Assembly (NCBI RefSeq): GCF_900114775.1
Contig: NZ_FOUE01000004.1
Location: 396,906 to 460,905, forward strand
Direction of reading: 5' to 3'
DNA from: Marinobacter zhejiangensis
Lineage (GTDB): Bacteria; Pseudomonadota; Gammaproteobacteria; Pseudomonadales; Oleiphilaceae
DNA: 64,000 nucleotides
Shown: in pieces, positions 16,804 through 25,026 of the stretch
How the letters are laid out: each line of letters begins with the position of its first letter
How positions within the stretch are numbered: position 1 is the first letter of the stretch
Program-made: the position numbers and the translations under genes
The notes under the pieces: model-generated
Database searches by the model: none
Seen by the model: only the letters and a program-made list of their open reading frames with translations
Told to the model about the DNA's origin: nothing

Positions 16804-17367
16804 ATGAGCGTGGATCCCAGCAAAATTGAAACCCAGATCAAGGATGCGCAATCCGGCCAGAAGGGCCTGCCACCTATAGATCAGTGGAACCCGGAGCTGT
16901 CTGGCGACATTGATATCCGCATCCAGCGTGATGGCATCTGGCTGTACCAGGGGGAGCCTCTCAAGCGGGAGGCGATAGCGCGAATCTTTTCCACAATCCT
17001 TCGCCGCGAAGAAGACGGAGCTTACTACCTGGTAACGCCCGTCGAAAAATGGCGCATTCAGGTTGACGATACCCCGCTGCTCGCCCATTCACTTGAGGTG
17101 CGCATGGACGACAGTACCGGGCAGGTGCTGAGCGTGACCACTAATATGGGAGAGACTCTGGACATTGGGCCAGACCACCCGCTTACCGTGGGTACGTACG
17201 ACAGCGAAGATGAGCCGCGACCGGTCGTTGCTGTCAGGCATGGTCTGGAAGCTCGCGTGGTTACAAGCGCCTTTTATGAACTCGCAAACTACGTCGAAGA
17301 GCGTGAACATGAAGGCAGGAACACCCTGTGCGCCCTCAGCAAGGGGCATTATTTCTCCCTGGGGTAG
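16804..17367 (+). CDS. DUF1285 family protein
   Basis: A 187-residue soluble protein with the DUF1285 start LPPIDQWNPELSGDIDIRI, then REAIARIFSTILRREEDGAYYLVTP (ends shown) and the C-terminal EGRNTLCALSKGHYFSLG. DUF1285 proteins are small two-domain beta-rich proteins of unknown function, common in gammaproteobacteria. It is cotranscribed with the radical SAM gene, separated by one base. Confidence 0.85.
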   Translation: MSVDPSKIETQIKDAQSGQKGLPPIDQWNPELSGDIDIRIQRDGIWLYQGEPLKREAIARIFSTILRREEDGAYYLVTPVEKWRIQVDDTPLLAHSLEVRMDDSTGQVLSVTTNMGETLDIGPDHPLTVGTYDSEDEPRPVVAVRHGLEARVVTSAFYELANYVEEREHEGRNTLCALSKGHYFSLG

Positions 17368-17577
17368 GGAAAGGGGTTGAATTACGAGCGCCCGCCCCAA
17401 GAACTACGGTAGAAAACGCAGTCTGACCCTTGTTAGACTGTGCATTCGAACTCGTTGCCGGGCTTGGCCCATAGCGAAGATTTTGGTCGTTAGTCCCTCT
17501 GTTCAGTCCGACTGTTCACGATCACTTTCGATCGATTTACCCATACCAACAGTCTTAGTGACCAACAAGGAGATCTC

Positions 17578-18039
17578 ATGGCTCAACCTCGCGTTGTAAC
17601 CATCCATTACACCCTTACTAACGACCAGGGCGAAGAGCTGGACTCTTCTCGCGTAGAAGGTCGTGAGCCGCTGACATACCTGGAAGGCGCCCAGAACATC
17701 ATTAATGGCCTGGAAAGCGCACTGAACGAAAAGGGCGCCGGCGACCAGCTCAAGGTGTCTGTAGCTCCTGCTGATGGCTACGGCGAAGTAAACGAGGAAC
17801 TGATCCAGCCAGTGCCCCGCACCGCTTTTGAAGGCGTAGACACCATTGAGCCGGGCATGCAGTTCCAGGCCCAGACTCCGGGCGGCCCACAGATCGTTCG
17901 TGTTGTCGAAGTCAGCGAAGAAACCGTCACCATCGACGCCAACCACCCGCTGGCAGGCCAAACCCTGCACTTCGATGTTGAGATCGTCGAGACCCGCGAA
18001 GCAACTGAAGAAGAGCAAGACCACGGTCACGTTCACTGA
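17578..18039 (+). CDS. slyD: FKBP-type peptidyl-prolyl cis-trans isomerase (SlyD-like)
   Basis: A 153-residue chaperone/isomerase with the FKBP start VTIHYTLTNDQGEELDSSR, the insert-in-flap domain around APADGYGEVNEELIQPVPR, and the return strand HPLAGQTLHFDVEIVE. The C-terminus DHGHVH is a minimal histidine tail, much shorter than the Ni-binding tail of E. coli SlyD. A strong ribosome binding site AAGGAGAT precedes the ATG. It ends in a good terminator. Confidence 0.92.
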   Translation: MAQPRVVTIHYTLTNDQGEELDSSRVEGREPLTYLEGAQNIINGLESALNEKGAGDQLKVSVAPADGYGEVNEELIQPVPRTAFEGVDTIEPGMQFQAQTPGGPQIVRVVEVSEETVTIDANHPLAGQTLHFDVEIVETREATEEEQDHGHVH

Positions 18040-18060
18040 TCGCGCTTCCTTCGGGTACAA

Positions 18061-18088
18061 AAAACGGCTCCTTGTGAGCCGTTTTTTT
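18061..18088 (+). terminator. Rho-independent terminator of the slyD-like gene
   Basis: A 10 bp stem AAAACGGCTC/GAGCCGTTTT with a five-base loop and a run of T residues up to 18088, 21 bp past the stop codon. Confidence 0.92.
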
Positions 18089-18110
18089 ATGCCTGAATGC
18101 TGAGCCCAAC

Positions 18111-18138
18111 AAAAAACGGCCCCGAAAGGCCGTTTTTT
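18111..18138 (-). terminator. Rho-independent terminator of etfDH
   Basis: An 11 bp stem AAAAAACGGCC/GGCCGTTTTTT with a six-base loop, 15 bp past the ETF-QO stop codon on the minus strand. It is symmetrical and T-tracted on both strands, so it also backs up the plus-strand terminator. Confidence 0.92.
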
Positions 18139-18153
18139 GTGAACGCTCCGAAC

Positions 18154-19806
18154 TTACATGTTCGGATAGTTGGGGCCACCGCCGCCTTCCGGCGTCACCC
18201 AGGTAATGTTCTGGGCGGGGTCCTTGATATCACACGTCTTACAGTGCACACAGTTCTGCGCATTGATCTGGAAGCGCTTGCCGCTGCCATCATCGGCATC
18301 GACCACTTCGTAGACGCCAGCCGGGCAGTAACGCTGAGCCGGCTCGTCGTACTTCGGCAGGTTCTCCGAAAGCGGAATATCCGGATTGGTCAGCTTCAGG
18401 TGAACCGGCTGATCTTCCTCGTGGTTGGTGTTGGAAATAAACACCGACGACAGGCGATCGAACGTCAGAACGTTATCCGGCTTCGGATAGGTGATCTTCT
18501 TGCACTCCGACGCAGGCTTCATCATTGCATAATCAGGCGTCGTATCATGGAAGGTGAAGGGCAGGCTGCGACGCAAAATGTTCTGCTCGAAGAATGCTAC
18601 CGCACCACCAAGAACGTTGCCGAACTTGTGCATGGCTGGGCCAAAGTTACGCTCATCATACAGTTCTTTGTAGAGCCAGCTGTCCTTGAAGCGATCCGCG
18701 AAGCTGGTGATTTCTTCACCGGTCTTGCCTTCTTTCAGGGCTGCAAACACGGCCTCAGCACCCAACAGACCAGACTTCATGGCTGTATGGGAACCCTTGA
18801 TCTTGGAGAAGTTCAGTGTGCCAGCGTCACAACCAAGCAGCAGGCCGCCTGGGAAACTCATCTTCGGCAGAGAGTTGAAGCCACCCTTGGTGATGGCGCG
18901 AGCACCGTAAGCAACACGCTTTCCACCTTCCAGATACTTCTTGATTTCAGGGTGGTGCTTGAGGCGCTGCATTTCCTCAAACGGGCTCAGGTGTGGGTTG
19001 CTGTAGGCAAGGTCAGTGATCAAGCCGACATACACCTGACCATTCTCCAGGTGATAAAGGAAAGAACCACCGGTGGAGCCAGACTCATTCAACGGCCAGC
19101 CTGTGGTGTGAACAACCAGACCTGGCTCATGTTTGGCCGGATCGATATCCCACAGTTCTTTGATGCCAATGCCGTAATGCTGAGGATCTTTGCCTTCGTC
19201 CAGGTTGTACTGCTCGATCAGCTGCTTACCCAGGTGACCACGACAACCTTCAGTGAAGAGGGTGTACTTGGCACGAAGCTCCATGCCTGGCATGAAGCTG
19301 TCTTTCTGGCTGCCGTCACGGGCGACACCCATGTCACCAGTAATAATGCCTTTGATCTGGCCATCTTCAACGATGGTTTCGGCAGCGGCGAAACCAGGGT
19401 ATACCTCTACGCCCAGTGCTTCGGCCTGCTCACCCAACCAGCGACAAAGGTTGCCCAGGCTGATGATGTAGTTGCCATGGTTGTGCATGTTGCGAGGCAC
19501 AAACGCATTAGGAATCTTGGTGGCACCTTCCTGACTCTTGAGCAGGAAGATATCATCACGGGTCACCGGCGTATTAAGTGGCGCACCCTTTTCCTTCCAG
19601 TCAGGGAAGAGTTCATTGAGGGCAGTGGGCTCGAATACGGTACCGGCCAGGATATGGGCGCCGATTTCAGAACCTTTCTCTACAACACATACGGTCAGTT
19701 CTTCGCCGGCCTCTTGTGCCAACTGCATTACCCGGCAAGCCGCTGAAAGGCCAGCAGGCCCACCGCCGACGATCAGAACATCAAATTCCATCGATTCGCG
19801 TTCCAC
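18154..19806 (-). CDS. etfDH: Electron transfer flavoprotein-ubiquinone oxidoreductase
   Basis: Passes electrons from reduced ETF to ubiquinone during fatty acid and amino acid oxidation. The 550-residue protein has the N-terminal FAD motif VLIVGGGPAGLSAA, a central GCRGHLGKQL and membrane-associated segment, and a C-terminal [4Fe-4S] domain with YCPAGVYEV and CVHCKTCDIKDPAQNI. A GTG at 19806 follows GAGGAG with six-base spacing and was kept; an ATG five codons downstream is possible. It is transcribed away from etfBA, with an 800 bp shared upstream region. Confidence 0.95.
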   Translation of the reverse strand: MERESMEFDVLIVGGGPAGLSAACRVMQLAQEAGEELTVCVVEKGSEIGAHILAGTVFEPTALNELFPDWKEKGAPLNTPVTRDDIFLLKSQEGATKIPNAFVPRNMHNHGNYIISLGNLCRWLGEQAEALGVEVYPGFAAAETIVEDGQIKGIITGDMGVARDGSQKDSFMPGMELRAKYTLFTEGCRGHLGKQLIEQYNLDEGKDPQHYGIGIKELWDIDPAKHEPGLVVHTTGWPLNESGSTGGSFLYHLENGQVYVGLITDLAYSNPHLSPFEEMQRLKHHPEIKKYLEGGKRVAYGARAITKGGFNSLPKMSFPGGLLLGCDAGTLNFSKIKGSHTAMKSGLLGAEAVFAALKEGKTGEEITSFADRFKDSWLYKELYDERNFGPAMHKFGNVLGGAVAFFEQNILRRSLPFTFHDTTPDYAMMKPASECKKITYPKPDNVLTFDRLSSVFISNTNHEEDQPVHLKLTNPDIPLSENLPKYDEPAQRYCPAGVYEVVDADDGSGKRFQINAQNCVHCKTCDIKDPAQNITWVTPEGGGGPNYPNM

Positions 19807-20600
19807 GTTGGTCTCCTCAAAACTTCACAGTGGATATAAGGACTTCGACGCTACTCACTCAACCCGCCCGGCATTTCGCAAGTGCCGGATAAACCGAGCT
19901 GTCACTAACTAAAGGCGAAGAAAAATCCCGTCTCTCTCTTTTAAGTTGCCCAAGGTCATGATTACCGTGGGGCATTCAGCGGCCGAAGGCCGCCTTAGGG
20001 GGCGACATAATACCGGACAACTCCGCATTAAACGACTCCCAAGGGGCAGATTTACTGGCCCAATCGCCTCCAAGGATATAACAAAGCAGGAATCAAACAA
20101 ACGTTTGTTTGAATTTTGTCTTATCCTTTGGCATTGTTAGCAAGTTCGATGTCCCGTAAGGCCTCAGGCTTCGCCGCCTGGGCGCCCCGCCATCGACCAG
20201 GCAAGGCCGGTCAGTGCCCGTTGCGCAAAGCGTCCCTACCCAGGGATTTAGCGCTGGCGGATCACGATCTCGCAGGTGTAATTTGAGTCGTTTTTTAGTA
20301 TCGTCTCATTTCCGGCGATCAGTCAACACGCCTTCAATTGACCTTACTAACGGTCAAGCTGTGTAAAAGGCGGCTATTGACCCGTCCGGGCTTTGCATTC
20401 AGTATTATCTCGCCCTGACAGTTAGTCTGCGCGAACAATGCTGTTTAAACGATCGGCCAAGGCCCTGGTAACGATGCCCAGCGAGCCGGTCGATACGACA
20501 GGAATCAAGAATATTCCGGCTGCCGCCATCATATAGAGGGGCAGCGGGCGAGTATTTTTGATTGCGAGTCATAAACCCATCGTAGAAGAACGAGGAATCT
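19807..20600. other. Divergent intergenic region between etfDH and etfB
   Basis: About 790 bp without a convincing gene. It holds the 20 bp palindrome at 20093-20112 and an inverted pair TTGACC/GGTCAA (20338-20343 and 20352-20357, 8 bp apart). It also has another TTGACC at 20377 with TATTAT at 20403, 20 bp beyond the -35 and so too far apart for an ideal promoter. A short G/C hairpin CAGGC-GCCTG lies near 20166-20181. The gap leaves long 5' leaders on both genes. No small protein or RNA gene was recognised. Confidence 0.6.
20093..20112. promoter_or_regulatory. Perfect 20 bp palindrome, probable TetR-type operator (PsrA-like)
   Basis: TCAAACAAACGTTTGTTTGA is a perfect dyad built of repeated AAAC and GTTT half-sites. 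PsrA, the fatty-acid-responsive TetR regulator of Pseudomonas and relatives, recognises AAAC/GTTT dyads and controls beta-oxidation and ETF genes. The half-site spacing here does not match the published N2-4 spacing exactly. A leftward promoter with TATATC 17 bp from CGTTTG would overlap the dyad and point to etfDH. Confidence 0.65.
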
Positions 20601-21350
20601 ATGAAGGTTCTGGTCGCTGTAAAACGAGTAATCGACTACAACGTAAAGGTGCGCGTCAAGCCGGACAACACCGGCGTTGATCTCGCCAACGTCAAAATGG
20701 CGATGAACCCTTTCTGTGAAATCGCTGTTGAAGAAGCGGTTCGTCTGAAAGAGAAAGGCGTCGCTAGCGAAATCGTCGTGGTATCCATTGGTCCTAAGGC
20801 CGCTCAGGAGCAAATTCGTACTGCTCTGGCTCTGGGCGCCGACCGTGGCATCCACATCGAAACAGATGAAGAGGTTCAGTCTCTCGAAGCGGCCAAGCTG
20901 CTCAAGTCTGTTGTCGAAAAAGAAGAGCCAAAGCTGGTTATCCTGGGCAAACAGTCCATCGACTCCGATAACAACCAGACCGGTCAAATGCTGGCTGCAC
21001 TGACTGGCATGGGCCAGGGCACCTTCGCGTCCGAAGTGGTTGTTGACGGTGACAAAGTGAACGTAACCCGTGAGGTTGATGGTGGTCTGATGACCGTTGC
21101 CCTGAACCTGCCTGCGGTTGTGACCACTGACCTTCGCTTGAACGAGCCGCGTTACGCTTCTCTGCCGAACATCATGAAGGCCAAGAAGAAGCCGCTCGAA
21201 TCTATCAGCCCGGCTGACCTGGGTATTGAGATCGCACCGCGCCTGTCCACCCTGAAAGTTGAAGCTCCGGCTGCACGTCAGGCGGGTATCAAGGTGGCTG
21301 ACGTTGCTGAGCTGGTCGATAAACTGAAGAACGAAGCGAAGGTGATCTAA
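20601..21350 (+). CDS. etfB: Electron transfer flavoprotein subunit beta
   Basis: The 249-residue beta subunit, opening [20 protein letters not shown] and containing [18 protein letters not shown], the ETF beta signature [20 protein letters not shown] (20 residues) and a C-terminal AMP-binding region. With EtfA it carries FAD and takes electrons from acyl-CoA dehydrogenases to ETF-QO. It is directly followed by etfA with no intergenic base. Confidence 0.96.
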   Translation: MKVLVAVKRVIDYNVKVRVKPDNTGVDLANVKMAMNPFCEIAVEEAVRLKEKGVASEIVVVSIGPKAAQEQIRTALALGADRGIHIETDEEVQSLEAAKLLKSVVEKEEPKLVILGKQSIDSDNNQTGQMLAALTGMGQGTFASEVVVDGDKVNVTREVDGGLMTVALNLPAVVTTDLRLNEPRYASLPNIMKAKKKPLESISPADLGIEIAPRLSTLKVEAPAARQAGIKVADVAELVDKLKNEAKVI

Positions 21351-22292
21351 ATGAGCATCCTTGTCATTGCTGAACACGACAACAGCAGCCTGAAGCAGGC
21401 GACTCAGAGCGTTGTGACCGCGGCCAAAGCCATCGGTGGCGACGTTGACGTACTGGTTGCCGGTGCAGGTTGCGGCGCAGTTGCAGAAGCAGCTGCCAAA
21501 ATTGAAGGCGTAAACAAGGTTCTGGTTGCAGACAACGCTGCCTACGGTCACTTCCTGGCCGAGAACCTGTCTGAACTGGTTGCTGAAGCCGGTAAAGGCT
21601 ACAGCCACATCCTGGCTGCCGCCGGCACCACGGGCAAAGACTTCATGCCGCGCGTTGCTGCACTGCTGGACGTTGCCCAGGTATCCGACATCATCCGCGT
21701 TGAATCTGCCGACACCTTTGTTCGCCCGATCTACGCCGGTAACGCCATTGCCACTGTTAAGAGCAGTGACAGCATCAAGGTAATCACCGTACGTCCGACC
21801 GGCTTTGACGCTGCTCCGGCCGAAGGTGGCTCCGCTGCCGTTGAAGCCCTGGACATCGTCAAGGACGCTGGCCTGTCTTCTTTCGTTGGCGAAGAGAAGG
21901 CGGTTTCCGACCGTCCGGACCTGGCAAGCGCTGGCATCGTGATCTCTGGTGGTCGTGGCATGCAGAACGGCGACAACTTCAAAATGCTGGAGCAAGTTGC
22001 TGATGTTCTGGGTGCCGCTGTTGGCGCATCCCGCGCTGCGGTAGACGCCGGCTTCGTACCGAACGACATGCAGGTTGGTCAGACCGGCAAGATCGTTGCC
22101 CCTCAGCTGTACATCGCTGTTGGTATCTCCGGTGCTATCCAGCATCTGGCGGGCATGTCCGACTCCAAAGTGATCGTTGCGATCAACAAGGACGAAGAGG
22201 CCCCGATCTTCCAGGTGGCCGACTACGGCCTGGTTGCGGACCTGTTCGAAGCAGTTCCTCAGCTGGAAGAAGAGCTGAAGAAAGTCGTTTAA
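21351..22292 (+). CDS. etfA: Electron transfer flavoprotein subunit alpha
   Basis: The 313-residue alpha subunit. The C-terminal FAD-binding part shows [49 protein letters not shown] and the [18 protein letters not shown] stretch. It starts at the base after the etfB stop and ends at a strong terminator, so etfBA is a two-gene operon. The strong codon bias suggests high expression. Confidence 0.97.
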   Translation: MSILVIAEHDNSSLKQATQSVVTAAKAIGGDVDVLVAGAGCGAVAEAAAKIEGVNKVLVADNAAYGHFLAENLSELVAEAGKGYSHILAAAGTTGKDFMPRVAALLDVAQVSDIIRVESADTFVRPIYAGNAIATVKSSDSIKVITVRPTGFDAAPAEGGSAAVEALDIVKDAGLSSFVGEEKAVSDRPDLASAGIVISGGRGMQNGDNFKMLEQVADVLGAAVGASRAAVDAGFVPNDMQVGQTGKIVAPQLYIAVGISGAIQHLAGMSDSKVIVAINKDEEAPIFQVADYGLVADLFEAVPQLEEELKKVV

Positions 22293-22306
22293 TACGACCT
22301 TCATCT

Positions 22307-22336
22307 AAAAAAGGGTGCCTTTGGGCACCCTTTTTT
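22307..22336 (+). terminator. Rho-independent terminator of etfBA
   Basis: A 13 bp stem AAAAAAGGGTGCC/GGCACCCTTTTTT with a four-base TTTG loop, 14 bp past the etfA stop codon. Confidence 0.95.
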
Positions 22337-22384
22337 ATTGTTCGATATTTGTCACCCGGAACAATGAGCCAAGAGGGCAGGCTC

Positions 22385-22843
22385 TCATTTTTCGTCGGAC
22401 GATTGGTCTTTCCCAGGTTTTGATGGGGATTGCCGTTCCGCGATCATATCCGCAAAGACGTGCAGTGCCCGGTTGGTCGTTCTCACCGCCTTATAGAACG
22501 TCCGGCTTTTTTCATCGTGAACCTCACGGGCTTTTTTCGCTTTCGCTTTCAGCTCCTCAGAGCGCGAATAGCGGTCAACCAGATCAAACGTGGTGCCGGT
22601 AATGGTTCGATGTATCGCCTCAACTGCAGTCGTCCCTCCACGAACCGTATCTTCCATCAGGATTTTTCGGTTTCGCAGCTCCATACGCTCCATCCGGCGC
22701 CTCTGGATATCATTGGCCCGGCGGGAATGTACGACTCGCAGCCTTCGGAAGCTGATCCGGTTCTGAACGTGCAACAGCCCCGCAACGCCCAGAAGGATTG
22801 CACTGACAACGCCCAACAAAATTCCCGTGACGATCATTGCCAA
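22385..22843 (-). CDS. Membrane-anchored protein of unknown function
   Basis: A 152-residue protein with one N-terminal membrane segment (residues 3-24, VTGILLGVVSAILLGVAGLL) followed by a basic, helical cytoplasmic part rich in Arg, Lys and Glu (RRRMERMELRNRK, SRSEELKAKAKKAREV). I do not recognise the family. It is 3 bp behind another single-span protein in the same direction, and the two may form a pair at the inner membrane. Confidence 0.6.
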   Translation of the reverse strand: MAMIVTGILLGVVSAILLGVAGLLHVQNRISFRRLRVVHSRRANDIQRRRMERMELRNRKILMEDTVRGGTTAVEAIHRTITGTTFDLVDRYSRSEELKAKAKKAREVHDEKSRTFYKAVRTTNRALHVFADMIAERQSPSKPGKDQSSDEK

Positions 22844-22846
22844 CCC

Positions 22847-23176
22847 TCACCGGTACTCAATTTTCATTTCAACCTGGATGTCACGCTGGGCCATTTCTTC
22901 CGCAACTTCCTGCATGACACGCTGATAAACCATCTTGGTGACCATAACGGGCAGACGATCAGCAACAACCCGGGCAGACCGAGACTCCCGCTTGGCGACA
23001 ACCACCGGCTCCAACACTTTCAACGTCAGCATCATTTCTGGCTCCACATCCCGGAAACGATCGGCATTCAGCTCAAGCGCAGCCGCCAAAGCCTTCCTTT
23101 GTTGCACCAGCGCCCAGCACAGCATTCCACTGACCAGCGTTAGCACCGAAAAAGCAGCAATTGCCAGATAAACCAC
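22847..23176 (-). CDS. Membrane-anchored protein of unknown function
   Basis: The GTG at 23176 lies five bases after GGAGGA, which defines a 109-residue protein and shortens the open frame by 32 codons. One hydrophobic segment spans residues 2-23, followed by a soluble part with RDVEPEMMLTLKVLEPVVVA and a helical end (YQRVMQEVAEEMAQRDIQVE). No family is recognised. It is coupled to the downstream membrane-anchored gene. Confidence 0.6.
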   Translation of the reverse strand: MVYLAIAAFSVLTLVSGMLCWALVQQRKALAAALELNADRFRDVEPEMMLTLKVLEPVVVAKRESRSARVVADRLPVMVTKMVYQRVMQEVAEEMAQRDIQVEMKIEYR

Positions 23177-23364
23177 GATAATCCTCCAATGCACCAGGAG
23201 TGACTCTATTCCTGGCAAGTGTGCAGCAGTGAGGCATGGAAACGATTGGCCGATGCGACAGGGCCCCGGCATGAAAGATGTGAATTAGGGCCAACTGCAA
23301 ACAGTTGCATACATACCTGAATGCACTCACACTTTATGGCAGACGTTTAACACTAAGGACCAGC

Positions 23365-23775
23365 ATGATCTGGCTGAAAGCGTTCGTAAGTGGTTTTCTC
23401 GCCACCCTTATTTTTCACCAGGGGCTTTTCAGTCTGCTGTACCTGGCAGGCCGGGTATCCATTGAGCCCTTCAATTTCGAGCCCGTCCCGCCGTTCGGCA
23501 TCCCGGCTGTGGTATCGCTTTCCCTGTTTGGTGGCTTATGGGGCCTGGCACTTTGGGCATTGCTTCGATCCGCGACCAAGGCGTGGTTCTGGCTACTCGC
23601 TGTTGTGCTGGGCGCCATCGGACCAACCGCGGTCGCCATGCTGGTAGTGTTCCCCCTCAAAGGCCTTGAGGTCTCCCAAACCACCTGGATAGGGGGACTG
23701 TTACTGAATGGCGCCTGGGGCCTGGGCGTGGCCATATTCCTGACCATTATGGGCACTGGAAGAGATCGAACCTGA
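23365..23775 (+). CDS. Four-helix integral membrane protein
   Basis: A 136-residue very hydrophobic protein with about four membrane segments (MIWLKAFVSGFLATLIFHQG, PAVVSLSLFGGLWGLALWAL, WFWLLAVVLGAIGPTAVAML, LLLNGAWGLGVAIFLTIM). An AAGGA-like site precedes the ATG at 23365. It is 15 bp upstream of the saccharopine-dehydrogenase-like gene and probably in the same transcript. Function unknown. Confidence 0.65.
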   Translation: MIWLKAFVSGFLATLIFHQGLFSLLYLAGRVSIEPFNFEPVPPFGIPAVVSLSLFGGLWGLALWALLRSATKAWFWLLAVVLGAIGPTAVAMLVVFPLKGLEVSQTTWIGGLLLNGAWGLGVAIFLTIMGTGRDRT

Positions 23776-23790
23776 CAACAAGGAATCCCA

Positions 23791-25017
23791 ATGGAAAACC
23801 AAAACTACGATCTGGTTGTGTTTGGAGCCACCAGTTTCGTTGGCCAAATACTGTGTCACTACCTCGCCAGCCAATACGGCACTGACAAAGACCTCAAATG
23901 GGCCATTGCCGGGCGCTCAATGTCCAAGCTGGATGCCCTGAAGCGGGATCTGGACAGCACCTCCTTGCCGGTCCTGCAGGCGGATGCGGCTGACTTGCAA
24001 TCATTGACGGCTCTGTGCGAGAAAACCCGGGTAGTCATTTCAACGGTTGGCCCCTATGCGCTCTATGGTGAACCGCTGATCCGGGCCTGTGTTCAGACCG
24101 GTACGGACTACTGCGACCTGACCGGCGAAGTACAGTGGATTCGCCAGATGATCACCCGCTATGAAGAGCAGGCCCAGGCCAGTGGCGCCCGCATTGTTCA
24201 TTGCTGCGGTTTCGACTCCATCCCATCGGATCTTGGCGTGTGGTTCCTGCAGAACGAGGCGACCAAGAACCTTGGAGAACCTTGCACCCAGGTCAAGATG
24301 AGAGTTAAAGCGGCCCGTGGTGGACTGTCCGGCGGCACCGTCGCCAGTCTGATCAACGTCACCAAAGAGGCGGCCGCCAACCCCCAGCTAAGGAAAGAGT
24401 TGGCCAACCCGTTCTCGCTGGCACCAGAAGGTCATAAATCAAACCAGCGCCAGCCAAACGTAAAATCGGCCGAGTACGATCCGGATTTTGATGTCTGGCT
24501 GGCGCCGTTCATGATGGCCCCCATCAACGTCCGCATTGTCCATCGATCAAATGCACTCCAGGGTGCCCCCTATACCGAGGAGTTCCTCTACGACGAAGCG
24601 ATGATGACCGGAAAAGGCATGAAAGGACGCCTGACCGCTCTGGGCATCACTGCAGCCCTGGGCAGCTTCATTGCCGGAGCCGCCATCAAACCCACTCGCT
24701 GGGTGCTGGAGAAGTTCGTGGTACCCAAGCCAGGCGAAGGCCCCAGCCCCGAAGCTCAGAAAAATGGCTTTTACGACCTTCGCTTCCTGGGCATGACAGC
24801 CAGCGGCAAGACGGTGAGCACCAAGGTAACCGGCGATATGGACCCGGGCTACGGTTCAACCGGGAAAATGCTCGGCGAAGCCGGTGTTTGCCTGGCACTG
24901 GACATCGACAAAGCCAGCACCGGGGGCGGCTTCTGGACCCCAGCCTCCATCTTTGGCGAGAAGCTGGTCAACCGGCTTTGCGAAAACGCCGGCCTGACGT
25001 TTGAGCGGGTAGGGTAG
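23791..25017 (+). CDS. Saccharopine dehydrogenase-like NADP-binding protein (trans-acting enoyl reductase type)
   Basis: A 408-residue protein with the N-terminal Rossmann block LVVFGATSFVGQILCHYL, WAIAGRSMSKLDAL and the conserved TVGPYALYGEPLIRAC, YCDLTGEVQWI and HCCGFDSIPSDLG. These features match the saccharopine dehydrogenase NADP domain and the mycobacterial trans-enoyl reductase relatives. The reaction in this organism is unknown; a lipid-related oxidoreductase is likely. No partner polyketide synthase is nearby. Confidence 0.85.
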   Translation: MENQNYDLVVFGATSFVGQILCHYLASQYGTDKDLKWAIAGRSMSKLDALKRDLDSTSLPVLQADAADLQSLTALCEKTRVVISTVGPYALYGEPLIRACVQTGTDYCDLTGEVQWIRQMITRYEEQAQASGARIVHCCGFDSIPSDLGVWFLQNEATKNLGEPCTQVKMRVKAARGGLSGGTVASLINVTKEAAANPQLRKELANPFSLAPEGHKSNQRQPNVKSAEYDPDFDVWLAPFMMAPINVRIVHRSNALQGAPYTEEFLYDEAMMTGKGMKGRLTALGITAALGSFIAGAAIKPTRWVLEKFVVPKPGEGPSPEAQKNGFYDLRFLGMTASGKTVSTKVTGDMDPGYGSTGKMLGEAGVCLALDIDKASTGGGFWTPASIFGEKLVNRLCENAGLTFERVG

Positions 25018-25026
25018 GCTAACCCG

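Noticed and set aside
18097..19746. A 549-codon plus-strand frame opposite etfDH
   Set aside because: It is an antisense shadow of a well-conserved gene, without a ribosome binding site or domain.
20529..22304. A 591-codon open frame antisense to etfB and etfA
   Set aside because: It mirrors the strongly biased codons of etfBA and its translation has no known domain. The real genes on the plus strand are certain.
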